Notes: generated by a model not told the origin, from the letters alone. A stretch of 5,628 bases of DNA from an uncultured Burkholderiaceae bacterium (GCA_937871985.1 CALMPB010000307.1:1-5628); one strand, 5' to 3'. Counted from the first letter of the stretch, positions 1 through 5,628 are shown. Numbers and translations: made by a program.

Positions 1-2
1 CC

Positions 3-1184
3 ACCAAGCATGGCTTCGACGAGTTCTTCGGCAACCTGTATCACTTGAACGCCGAGGAAGAGCCGGAACGCCCGTACTGGCCTAAGAACTCGACCGATCC
101 CATCATCAAGAGCTACCAGCCGCGCGGCGTCATCAAAGCCAGCGCGGATGGCAAGATCCAGGATACCGGCGCGCTGACCGCCAAGCGCATGGAAACCATC
201 GACGACGAGACCGTGGGCGCGGCGCTGGACTATCTGGACAAGCACGGCAAGGGCGACAAGCCGTTCTTCCTGTGGATGAACACCACCCGCATGCACGTGT
301 TCACCCATATCCGCCCGGAACATCAGGGCAAGAGCGGCATGCCGGGCAACGACTATGCGGACGGCATGTGGGAACATGACCAGGACGTGGGCAAGCTGCT
401 GAAAAAGCTCGACGACCTGGGCATCGCCGACAACACCATCGTCCTCTACACCACCGACAACGGCCCCAACCAGTTCAGCTGGCCGGATGCCGCCACCACC
501 GCTTTCCGCAACGAGAAAAACTCGAACTGGGAAGGCGCCTACCGCGTGCCCGCCATGATCCGCTGGCCCGGCCATATCCCGGCCGGCGAGGTGAAGACCG
601 GCATCGTCTCCGGCCTGGACTGGTTCCCCACGCTGCTCGCCGCGGTGGGCGACATGGACATCAAGGAACGCCTGCTGAAGGGGTGGACGCCCAATGGCGA
701 GACCAAGAGCTTCAAGGTCCACCTGGACGGCTACAACCAGCTCGACTACCTGACCGGCAAGAGTCCCGACAGCGCGCGCGAAGACTTCTATTACTTCAAT
801 GACGACGGCATGCTGGTCGCCATGCGCTACAAGGACTGGAAGGCGGTCTTCTGCGAGCAGCAGGCCCCGGGCGGCTTCGCGGTATGGAAGGATCCCTTCG
901 TGTGCCTGCGCGTGCCCAAGCTGTTCAACCTGAGAATGGACCCGTACGAGCGCGCCGACGTCGTTTCCGACCAGTATTACGACTGGCTGGTGAAGAACGA
1001 CTACCTGGTCCTGATCGCCTCGATGAAGGCGGCGCAATTCCTGCAGACGTTCATCGACTATCCGCCCAGCCAGCGCCCCGCGTCGTTCAGCGTGGACCAG
1101 GTCCAGGCGGAAGTCGATCGCGCGATCGAAAAGCGCTTCGAGGAAGAAGCCGCGAAGCAGCAGGCAAAGCAGGGCGGGAAGTAG
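3..1184 (+). CDS. Arylsulfatase-family (type I sulfatase) enzyme, 5' end cut off by the window edge
   Basis: Hydrolysis of sulfate esters is the family role. The reading frame is open from base 3, beginning TKHGFDEFFGN, so the true start lies upstream and a TTG at 45 is only an internal leucine codon. The visible part is 393 residues. Counting from base 3, it shows a conserved His in TTRMHVFTH (codon 294-296), the metal-binding pair of the TTDNGP motif (Asp-Asn codons 456-461), the Lys before NWEGAYRVP (codon 516-518), and the RVPAMIRWPG segment typical of sulfatases. The catalytic Cys or Ser of the C/S-x-P-S/A-R motif, which becomes formylglycine, should lie in the missing N-terminal part, so I cannot say which maturation type it is or whether there is a signal peptide. 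The C-terminus is a charged Glu/Lys/Gln-rich tail. No second gene follows; the next gene is convergent. The family call is firm; the substrate is unknown. Confidence 0.9.
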   Translation, partial: TKHGFDEFFGNLYHLNAEEEPERPYWPKNSTDPIIKSYQPRGVIKASADGKIQDTGALTAKRMETIDDETVGAALDYLDKHGKGDKPFFLWMNTTRMHVFTHIRPEHQGKSGMPGNDYADGMWEHDQDVGKLLKKLDDLGIADNTIVLYTTDNGPNQFSWPDAATTAFRNEKNSNWEGAYRVPAMIRWPGHIPAGEVKTGIVSGLDWFPTLLAAVGDMDIKERLLKGWTPNGETKSFKVHLDGYNQLDYLTGKSPDSAREDFYYFNDDGMLVAMRYKDWKAVFCEQQAPGGFAVWKDPFVCLRVPKLFNLRMDPYERADVVSDQYYDWLVKNDYLVLIASMKAAQFLQTFIDYPPSQRPASFSVDQVQAEVDRAIEKRFEEEAAKQQAKQGGK

Positions 1185-1193
1185 GGGAGAGGA

Positions 1194-1218
1194 CGCGGCG
1201 GACGCGATGTCCGCCGCG
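1194..1218. terminator. Hairpin in the convergent gap, possible bidirectional terminator
   Basis: CGCGGCGGAC and GTCCGCCGCG form a perfect 10-bp GC-rich stem with a 5-base loop (GCGAT). It begins 9 bases after the sulfatase stop and ends 8 bases before the end of the convergent AraC-type gene. Neither side carries a T tract, so it is not a classical intrinsic terminator. It may still pause polymerase or protect 3' ends. The position between two converging genes is the main argument for a termination role. Confidence 0.5.
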
Positions 1219-1226
1219 CCTTGCGC

Positions 1227-2207
1227 TCAATGGCGCATGGCCGAGCGGGCCAAGGTTTCGCTCGGCAATTCACCGAACGTGCGCCGGTAGTACTCGGCAA
1301 ACCGCGACATGTGCCGGAAGCCCCATTTCATTGCGATTTCCGACACCGTGAAGACCGAGTCGCAGGTCAGGAGGTCGCGCAGCGCGCCGTTCAGCCGGGC
1401 CGTCATGAACCAGCGCCCCGGGGGCATGCCGACGCTGCGGCGAAAAATCATCTCCAGCGAGCGCAAGGTGTAGCCGCTGCGCCGGGCCACTTCGGTCAGC
1501 GCCACGTCGGCCGCCTCGCCGGACAACACCAGCCGCTCGCAGGCGGCGATCAATTGGTAATGCCGCTGTTCAACCGCCAGCCGTTCCGCCTTGCCTGGCA
1601 AGGTGGCCGGGGCGATCGCGTCGACATAGCCGGCCAGCAGGCAATCGCACACCTCCTGGGCCAACGCCGGCGCCATGCCGCCGCTGGCCTGCAGGCGCCG
1701 CGCGAGCCCAAGCGCGTCGTCGGTCAGCGTCGTCAGGCGTTGCCTTCCTCCCGAGCGCAGGCGTATGGAATGAAATGAATGCCTGCGCAGCCGCAGGGGC
1801 CGGCCCATCCGGGCAACGGCCGCCTGCTGCAGGCGTTCCTCGGGCACGGTGAAGTTCACCCAGCGGGAATTTCCGCTGGCGTGATACAGGAGCTCGATCC
1901 CGGGCGGATATATCTGTATTTCCTCGGCGTGTATCGCCGCCGTATTGCAGCGGGTCATTTCGCCGCCTTCCGCCATGAATCCGATGCACAGCCCGTCCTT
2001 GGGCATAGTGCCGTGCGCGATAACGGGAAACTCGTAGCGGCCGGTTTCCAGGCGCACGTCGCCCAGGACAAGACGCTGATGCTCCATGGTCGCCAGCAGC
2101 GACGACACCAGCCGGTGCTCGAAGCAGCCGCCGTAAACGACATCGAAAGCCTGCAAGGGCTCCAGCCCCGAATAGAAATGCTGCAAATAGCTCGGCTGTA
2201 TCGGCAT
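1227..2207 (-). CDS. AraC-family transcriptional regulator
   Basis: A cytoplasmic DNA-binding regulator of 326 residues, within the usual 280-340 for AraC proteins that carry a sensor domain. The N-terminal 200 or so residues form a putative ligand-sensing/dimerisation region with no motif I can assign to a ligand. The C-terminal 92 residues carry the double helix-turn-helix: the first around residues 235-256 (VALTEVARRSGYTLRSLEMI), the second ending in the family signature GFRHMSRFAEYYRRTFGELP (about residues 296-315). I chose the ATG at 2205-2207 because AGGAGT lies 7 bases upstream. A longer frame starting with TTG at 2270 lacks such a site and would run through the promoter region. It converges on the sulfatase and diverges from the lipoprotein gene, so its likeliest targets are itself and the lipoprotein/secreted-protein pair (inference). 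The ligand and signal are unknown. Confidence 0.93.
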   Translation of the reverse strand: MPIQPSYLQHFYSGLEPLQAFDVVYGGCFEHRLVSSLLATMEHQRLVLGDVRLETGRYEFPVIAHGTMPKDGLCIGFMAEGGEMTRCNTAAIHAEEIQIYPPGIELLYHASGNSRWVNFTVPEERLQQAAVARMGRPLRLRRHSFHSIRLRSGGRQRLTTLTDDALGLARRLQASGGMAPALAQEVCDCLLAGYVDAIAPATLPGKAERLAVEQRHYQLIAACERLVLSGEAADVALTEVARRSGYTLRSLEMIFRRSVGMPPGRWFMTARLNGALRDLLTCDSVFTVSEIAMKWGFRHMSRFAEYYRRTFGELPSETLARSAMRH

Positions 2208-2214
2208 TGCAAAA

Positions 2215-2220
2215 ACTCCT
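2215..2220 (-). promoter_or_regulatory. Ribosome binding site of the AraC-type gene
   Basis: Read on the - strand this is AGGAGT, separated by 7 bases from the ATG at 2205-2207. It fixes the start at MPIQPSYLQH rather than at the upstream TTG in the same frame. Confidence 0.75.
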
Positions 2221-2221
2221 G

Positions 2222-2284
2222 GGAGATTTCGCTGCAGGGATGGCTCGCAAGGAGCATACCAGCACTGCAATTCCAGGAGATTTC
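2222..2284. repeat. Direct repeat GGAGATTTC flanking the AraC-type promoter
   Basis: GGAGATTTC occurs at 2222-2230 and again at 2276-2284, 54 bp apart, each preceded by a similar TCC-type sequence. One copy lies in the leader of the AraC-type gene, close to its ribosome site; the other sits where its -35 would be. The placement would suit autoregulation, but there is no direct evidence of protein binding. Confidence 0.4.
2253..2258 (-). promoter_or_regulatory. Candidate extended -10 box for the AraC-type gene
   Basis: On the - strand the sequence reads TGG TATGCT, an extended -10 (TGn) followed by a hexamer matching TATAAT at four of six positions. The hexamer 17 bases upstream (ATCTCC) is a poor -35, as would be tolerated by an extended -10 or an activator-dependent promoter. 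It would start transcription about 40 bases upstream of the ATG. Short hexamers occur by chance, so this is tentative. Confidence 0.35.
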
Positions 2285-2327
2285 ATCTACCCCAAATAGG
2301 GGATGTCTGAAGCCCGGACCCGGCCTA

Positions 2328-2354
2328 GACTGCCTTCGCCGCGAACTGACTGCC
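2328..2354 (+). promoter_or_regulatory. GACTGCC direct repeat with 20-bp period, candidate AraC-type operator
   Basis: GACTGCC occurs at 2328-2334 and 2348-2354, 20 bp start to start, both preceded by CT (CTAGACTGCC and CTGACTGCC). Two half-sites on the same face of the helix about 20-21 bp apart, the downstream one touching the -35 box, is the arrangement known for AraC-family activators such as AraC at araI and XylS at Pm. That the neighbouring regulator binds here is inference. Confidence 0.4.
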
Positions 2355-2374
2355 AATTGCGCGGCCACTGTAGT
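2346..2374 (+). promoter_or_regulatory. Candidate weak promoter of the lipoprotein gene
   Basis: CTGACT (2346-2351, four of six matches to TTGACA) and TGTAGT (2369-2374, four of six to TATAAT) are separated by 17 bases. Transcription would begin near 2381, leaving a leader of about 20 bases. The boxes are weak, as expected for an activator-dependent promoter, and the -35 overlaps the second GACTGCC repeat. Such matches can arise by chance. Confidence 0.3.
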
Positions 2375-2377
2375 GGC
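2364..2377. repeat. Small inverted repeat over the candidate -10 box
   Basis: GCCACT and AGTGGC are perfect 6-base arms around a GT centre, 23 bases before the lipoprotein ATG. The two-base centre is too tight for a good RNA hairpin, so a dimeric protein binding site is more plausible than a transcript structure. It covers the candidate -10 TGTAGT. Confidence 0.4.
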
Positions 2378-2400
2378 AATCAAACATAGCGACGGCCATC

Positions 2401-3249
2401 ATGAAATACCTGAAAGCAATCATCGTTGCCCTTCTAAGCGGCAGCCTTCTAGCGTGCGGCTCCTCCGGCTCCAACCGCCGGATTTATATGACTCAGGAGG
2501 AACGTACGACGACCCTGGCTGCGCTGCGAGCGCCTGCCACTTCCGCAAACGCAAACGCGGTCGCTTCGCTGGCACTGAACGCCTGCGACGGAGGGCTTCC
2601 ACTCACTCGTGATCCCCTGGCACCCTCGGTCCCTTGCAAGACGCTCTCCGGAATTGCGGCCTTCCTCTATGCAAACGTTGGCGACTACTCGAATGCCAGC
2701 AAGTTTGCTTTGCCCTATAGAAACTCCAATCTCATAAACATTGGCGCATTCGTTGACGATAGCTCGCCAACCGTGACCAAGGACACGCCGCGCAAGCTAT
2801 ACAACGGCGACTATTTGTCCTTCCTCATCGCCGACGGCTTGGGCCGCCCCGATGCCAAGGAGTTGATGTACCGGGCATATATATATGGATCGAGTTATCA
2901 ATATGAGGTAGCCAAATATCCAGAGCTGTATATGGACATGGCAATTCGCCCATTTGATATTGAAAATTTTCCGAAAGATGCGGAGCGGCTGGACGGACCG
3001 CACGCTGCTCTGCAGGCTAAAAAATTCTTGGAAAAAATTGTCCGCCAGCTTGACCCCATCGAGCGGAGCATCTGGAAAGATGGGAACGGAAAGCCCAATC
3101 GCGCCAGCTATGCGAAGGTTCTGACGCTATATGAGTATGCAGCCGCGGAGGCGAAAAAACTGAATCTCGACCGACGGTATATAGATTACTTGGAGAGCAC
3201 TATAAATCTCTATGCGGAATTGACGGCCAGTACCGTGCTTGCCGACTAG
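2401..3249 (+). CDS. Hypothetical lipoprotein, likely outer membrane
   Basis: I do not recognise this 282-residue protein. Its N-terminus is a clear lipoprotein signal: two Lys in MKYLK, a hydrophobic stretch, and the lipobox LLAC with the acylated Cys at residue 19. Gly follows that Cys, so the Asp inner-membrane retention rule does not apply and the outer membrane is expected. Two further cysteines (residues 62 and 79) flank a Pro-rich loop and could form a disulfide. Residues 130-190 are Tyr-rich (LYNGDY, YRAYIYGSSYQYE, YPELYMDMA), and residues 200-275 look largely helical (AALQAKKFLEKIVRQL, LYEYAAAEAKKL). The start is the only ATG after an in-frame stop at 2371-2373, but no good ribosome site precedes it, so translation may be weak. 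Codon use includes ATA and other AT-rich codons, unlike the sulfatase and AraC-type genes. The next gene follows after 37 bp, suggesting one operon. Confidence 0.82.
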   Translation: MKYLKAIIVALLSGSLLACGSSGSNRRIYMTQEERTTTLAALRAPATSANANAVASLALNACDGGLPLTRDPLAPSVPCKTLSGIAAFLYANVGDYSNASKFALPYRNSNLINIGAFVDDSSPTVTKDTPRKLYNGDYLSFLIADGLGRPDAKELMYRAYIYGSSYQYEVAKYPELYMDMAIRPFDIENFPKDAERLDGPHAALQAKKFLEKIVRQLDPIERSIWKDGNGKPNRASYAKVLTLYEYAAAEAKKLNLDRRYIDYLESTINLYAELTASTVLAD

Positions 3250-3275
3250 ACATGCCGCCAGCGCCGGATAGATCC

Positions 3276-3280
3276 AGGAA
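3276..3280 (+). promoter_or_regulatory. Ribosome binding site deciding the start of the Cys-rich secreted protein
   Basis: AGGAA ends directly against an ATG at 3281 but is 6 bases from a second in-frame ATG at 3287. The second spacing is functional and the first is not, so translation most likely begins at 3287 (MKPFAKSQ), two residues shorter than the longest frame. Confidence 0.6.
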
Positions 3281-3286
3281 ATGAAA

Positions 3287-4096
3287 ATGAAGCCATTTGC
3301 CAAGAGCCAGATCCAGTTCTGGATATTTCTCCTACTTTTATCGTCGTTTTTTTTTATCGGAGGCAGCGAGGCCGAGGCGGGAGTGTTATGCAAATGCAGA
3401 CGCGCGGACGGCAGCACACCGGCCTATGACCTCTCCGGGAGCGACGCCGACTTCGAAAGATACTGCCAGGCAGCATGTTCAGCCAGGCCTGGCTCCACCC
3501 CGGCACGACCATCCGCACCGGGCGCAGCAGGCGCCGTATTGCAGTCATTGCCCGGCATCATCAACCTTCTGTCCAGCGGCAATTCATCTGCGCAGCGTGC
3601 CTCGGAGAGCGCCGCTGCGGCCGAGTACAAGCGGCAACAAGCACAGCAAGAGGAGGAGAATAGAAGGCTGGAGGCTCAAGCGGCGTATCGAGCTCAAGAG
3701 CAGACAGCCAACGCCAGAAAGACCTTGCCAAATCCGTGGCAACGAAACGACGAGCCGCCTTTGAAAGCCGAGGGTCGAGCTCCGCTCGTGAAACAGTCGT
3801 GTGTCTCCTTCGAGCACAAGAACACCGGAGGGGTATCGGAAGAATTATGGCGCATCGAAAATGAATGCGGCTTTCCCGTGAAAGTGATCCACTGTTTCTA
3901 TGACGACATAAAATACCCAAAATGCAAACTAAAGGATGATGCCGGCTGGGCTGTCACCGACACGATACAGGCAGGAAAATTCCATTATTCGGTCAGCATG
4001 GCTCGCCTGGAAGATACGCATTATTGGTATTTTATTTGCGACATGCGCACCGGAGGATTGTGTCTGCGGCCAGACGGCACGCCAGCAGGCAAATAG
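3287..4096 (+). CDS. Secreted cysteine-rich protein with central coiled-coil-like helix, function unknown
   Basis: I do not recognise this 269-residue protein. Residues 1-31 form a signal peptide: Lys at 2 and 6, a hydrophobic core (FWIFLLLLSSFFFIGG), and an AEA signal peptidase I site before Gly32. The Leu before Cys35 argues against a lipobox. The mature protein has ten cysteines in two clusters: CKC plus YCQAAC (residues 35, 37, 60, 64), and 172, 194, 203, 213, 251, 259. Between them lie a Pro/Ala-rich linker (66-82), a short hydrophobic patch (LPGIINLL, 88-95) and a charged Ala/Gln/Glu/Arg helix (about 103-145), likely a coiled coil. The C-terminal segment has aromatic-rich beta-type strands and the pattern ENECGFPVKVIHC, an N-x-C-x3-V-x-V-x2-C motif that looks like a disulfide-stapled hairpin. 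The even cysteine count and the export signal suggest periplasmic or surface disulfides. It follows the lipoprotein by 37 bp, so the two products may act together (inference). A run of nine T lies within the signal-peptide codons. Confidence 0.82.
   Translation: MKPFAKSQIQFWIFLLLLSSFFFIGGSEAEAGVLCKCRRADGSTPAYDLSGSDADFERYCQAACSARPGSTPARPSAPGAAGAVLQSLPGIINLLSSGNSSAQRASESAAAAEYKRQQAQQEEENRRLEAQAAYRAQEQTANARKTLPNPWQRNDEPPLKAEGRAPLVKQSCVSFEHKNTGGVSEELWRIENECGFPVKVIHCFYDDIKYPKCKLKDDAGWAVTDTIQAGKFHYSVSMARLEDTHYWYFICDMRTGGLCLRPDGTPAGK
3347..3355 (+). repeat. T9 homopolymer inside the signal-peptide coding region
   Basis: Nine consecutive T encode part of the SSFFFIGG stretch of the secreted protein. 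The frame is intact at nine. Loss of one T moves translation into a frame that stops at 3764, after about 157 unrelated residues. Gain of one T moves it into a frame that stops at 3427-3429. Such a run is unexpected in high-GC DNA and is a classic substrate for slipped-strand mispairing. Confidence 0.85.
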
Positions 4097-4136
4097 CCCC
4101 AGCAGCCGCATTGCCCCCTGACGCTCATTCATTCCC

Positions 4137-4171
4137 GCAAAAGGCGCCGGCGTTCATCCGGCGCCTTTTGC
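4137..4171. terminator. Strong bidirectional intrinsic terminator
   Basis: A perfect 14-bp stem (arms 4137-4150 and 4158-4171) with a 7-base loop CGTTCAT. The GC-rich core GGCGCCGG is flanked by AAAA on the left and TTTT on the right, so both strands present a GC stem followed by a U run. It lies 40 bases after the secreted-protein stop and 7 bases after the stop of the convergent autotransporter gene, so it can serve both. Confidence 0.92.
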
Positions 4172-4178
4172 CGACGCT

Positions 4179-5628
4179 TCAGAAACGCCAGGTCGCCGAG
4201 ACGGTACCCGCTACTTCAGTGTCTCCGCCGCGATAAAAGTTGCTCGATACCGCTGCACCGAGAGTCATGCGCTGCGCCATGCGGTACGACACGCCACCCT
4301 GTACGCCGAGACTGTCGCGGCCCACGACTTGGCTGCGGGTGCTGAAACTCGCGCTCGGATCTCCTGCGAACGAAGCAGTCTGCGTGACGCCGCCGCCGGT
4401 CAATTCATGATTCCAGGTGGTTTGCAGGCTGGCGGTCAGGAAATTGCCGGCGTCTGTCGGGAACTTGAAGCGCACTTCGCCGCCGAGACGCGAGCGCAAT
4501 GAGTCGAACGTCTTGCTTTCCAGGTTCAGGCCCGCACCGTTGCCCCGCGTTTCGCTCATGCCCGGGCGGTGCAGCGCGGTGTAGTCCAGGGCCGCGATGG
4601 GGCCGACGCTCGACCTTTCGCCGAGTTTCCAACGCCAACCGCCGCCTATCGATGCCGTCGCCGTGGCGCCAGTCCAGGTGCCGCGAGGGGAGGCCGAATA
4701 CCCGTTTACGTCAATGTTGCGATCGACGCGGCCGTCTTCCATGCCGACACGCGCCAATGCAAACGCATGGGCGCCCGCATCGGGATTCGGGGCGTAGCGA
4801 GCATGTACCCCGACACCCACGGCCGTGGTCTTGCCCGAGCCAGGCGTCTTGCTGTCGAACCGGGTGGATAGGCCGCTGAGAGCCGCGTGCACGCCCAGAG
4901 TCCAGGTCTGCTCGCCATCCGCAATTTTCTCGGCGCCGAACACCATGCCGTAGGTATTGCCATTGGAGCCGGCCATGTCGCCGTCGCGGCTGAAGCGGTA
5001 TCCGCTGCCGAAGGGCGTTGCAAACGATCGCCAGGCGCCGCGCGCGGTGGCTGTGCCGCCCGCGGGCTCCAGGCCATCTGCGCCGACGGCGGAAGCCACC
5101 ATGTCGGTAATCTGGCGTTCCCGCAGCAGGCCGCCAGTGAACATCGACCCATAGGCCGAGGGCGACAGTTGACGCAAGGCCGATGTCACGCCGCTGCCGT
5201 CCTCGGCCGAGAAGTCCAAGGCGGCGACCACAGGTCGCAGACCGGCGCCGGCATTGCCGGCGATTGCGTCCAGAGCGGCTCCAAGGCGCTGGCCATTGCC
5301 ATCGGCGCCATAGCGTGAATACGCATCGGGCGCGCGCGTGAACGCAACGCGATAGGTATTGTTGCCTTGAGCCGACGCAACCGCGTTCAACGTGGGCGAT
5401 GCCAGCACGGTCGAGACGTTGGCGAAAGCGCCGGTGATGTTGCCCGCGCTCAACCATTTGTCCGAGGTGACGCCGTAGCCGGTCGCGTACCAGCCCCGTT
5501 GCGGGGCAATCGCCAGCGTACCGCCAAGCGACGCATTGCCGGTCACCGCCAACTGGCTGAACTTGCCAGTGCTATTGAGCGCAAGTTGCAGGCGTCCCGT
5601 CGCGGTCTGCATGTAGTTGCCATCGACC
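4179..5628 (-). CDS. Type V (autotransporter) protein, C-terminal part with complete beta-barrel; 5' end beyond the window
   Basis: Classical autotransporters carry their own outer-membrane translocator, which exports the N-terminal passenger. The frame is open to the right edge (VDGNYMQTATG), so the gene continues outside and the ATG at 5610-5612 is internal. The visible part is about 482 residues. Its first 60 or so show the end of a beta-helical passenger (LQLALNSTGKFSQLAVTGNASLGGTLAI). A linker follows with alternating helical segments (GAALDAIAG, VTSALRQLSP, LRERQITDMV). The last 290 or so residues, from ARGAWRSFATPFG, form the autotransporter beta-domain: alternating amphipathic strands, the VGRDSLGVQGGVSYRM segment typical of the domain, and a terminal TWRF whose final Phe is the outer-membrane BAM recognition residue. 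The passenger that would define function (adhesin, protease, other) is not visible. It converges on the secreted-protein gene and shares its terminator. The style resembles Bordetella autotransporters, but I cannot name the gene. Confidence 0.93.
   Translation of the reverse strand, partial: VDGNYMQTATGRLQLALNSTGKFSQLAVTGNASLGGTLAIAPQRGWYATGYGVTSDKWLSAGNITGAFANVSTVLASPTLNAVASAQGNNTYRVAFTRAPDAYSRYGADGNGQRLGAALDAIAGNAGAGLRPVVAALDFSAEDGSGVTSALRQLSPSAYGSMFTGGLLRERQITDMVASAVGADGLEPAGGTATARGAWRSFATPFGSGYRFSRDGDMAGSNGNTYGMVFGAEKIADGEQTWTLGVHAALSGLSTRFDSKTPGSGKTTAVGVGVHARYAPNPDAGAHAFALARVGMEDGRVDRNIDVNGYSASPRGTWTGATATASIGGGWRWKLGERSSVGPIAALDYTALHRPGMSETRGNGAGLNLESKTFDSLRSRLGGEVRFKFPTDAGNFLTASLQTTWNHELTGGGVTQTASFAGDPSASFSTRSQVVGRDSLGVQGGVSYRMAQRMTLGAAVSSNFYRGGDTEVAGTVSATWRF

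Noticed and set aside
1221..1778. Open frame on the + strand antisense to the AraC helix-turn-helix region
   Set aside because: The - strand frame encodes conserved AraC motifs; the + strand product is low-complexity Arg/Ala/Gln/His-rich, as shadow frames are.
2208..2270. N-terminal extension of the AraC-type protein to a TTG at 2270
   Set aside because: The internal ATG at 2205-2207 has AGGAGT at 7-base spacing; the extension would cover the candidate promoter and adds a non-conserved-looking segment.
2281..2303. Possible BvgA-type heptamer (TTTCATC) and small dyad CCCC-AAATA-GGGG upstream of the lipoprotein gene
   Set aside because: The heptamer departs from TTTCCTA and has no properly spaced inverted partner; the dyad arms are only four bases. 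Too weak to call.
1779..2612. Long + strand open frame opposite the AraC-type gene, running into the lipoprotein gene
   Set aside because: It lies antisense to a well-supported AraC family protein, crosses the divergent promoter region, and has no recognisable domain or ribosome site. GC-rich shadow frame.
3250..3286. Terminator or promoter between the lipoprotein and secreted-protein genes
   Set aside because: No stem with a T tract and no -35/-10 pair in the 37 bases; consistent with co-transcription.
3297..3764. Overlapping + strand frame within the secreted-protein gene, reachable by loss of one T from the T9 tract
   Set aside because: Not a gene in its own right: it lacks a ribosome site and its product is Arg/Pro/Ser-rich junk. 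Kept only as the off-state reading frame.
4711..5457. Second - strand frame inside the autotransporter gene
   Set aside because: Arg-rich product with no strand pattern, wholly within the barrel-coding region in another frame. Shadow.

Overview
The window looks like a chromosomal segment of a high-GC betaproteobacterium. The coding bias of the flanking genes and the style of the autotransporter barrel best fit the Alcaligenaceae (Bordetella or Achromobacter type). This taxon call is inferred from sequence style only.

Layout, left to right: (1) the 3' two thirds of a type I sulfatase (arylsulfatase family), + strand, entering from outside the window; (2) a short convergent gap with a 10-bp perfect hairpin; (3) a complete AraC-family transcriptional regulator on the - strand; (4) a 193-bp divergent intergenic region rich in small repeats, holding candidate promoters for both directions; (5) two + strand genes 37 bp apart that are visibly less GC-rich than their surroundings: a 282-residue putative outer-membrane lipoprotein and a 269-residue secreted protein with ten cysteines in its mature part, neither of which I recognise; (6) a strong bidirectional terminator; (7) on the - strand, the C-terminal end of a type V autotransporter, comprising the passenger end, linker and complete beta-barrel, and running off the right edge.

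The centre (about 2208-4171) reads as one transcription unit. An AraC-type regulator is divergent to a lipoprotein/secreted-protein pair that ends in a clear terminator. The promoter-side DNA carries a GACTGCC direct repeat with a 20-bp period overlapping a candidate -35 box, which is the geometry AraC-family activators often use. The second gene of the pair carries a run of nine T inside its signal-peptide codons, and loss or gain of one T would abolish the protein, so it is a candidate phase-variable locus. With the autotransporter next door, the region has a cell-surface theme. No RNA genes, CRISPR arrays, IS elements or attachment sites were seen.
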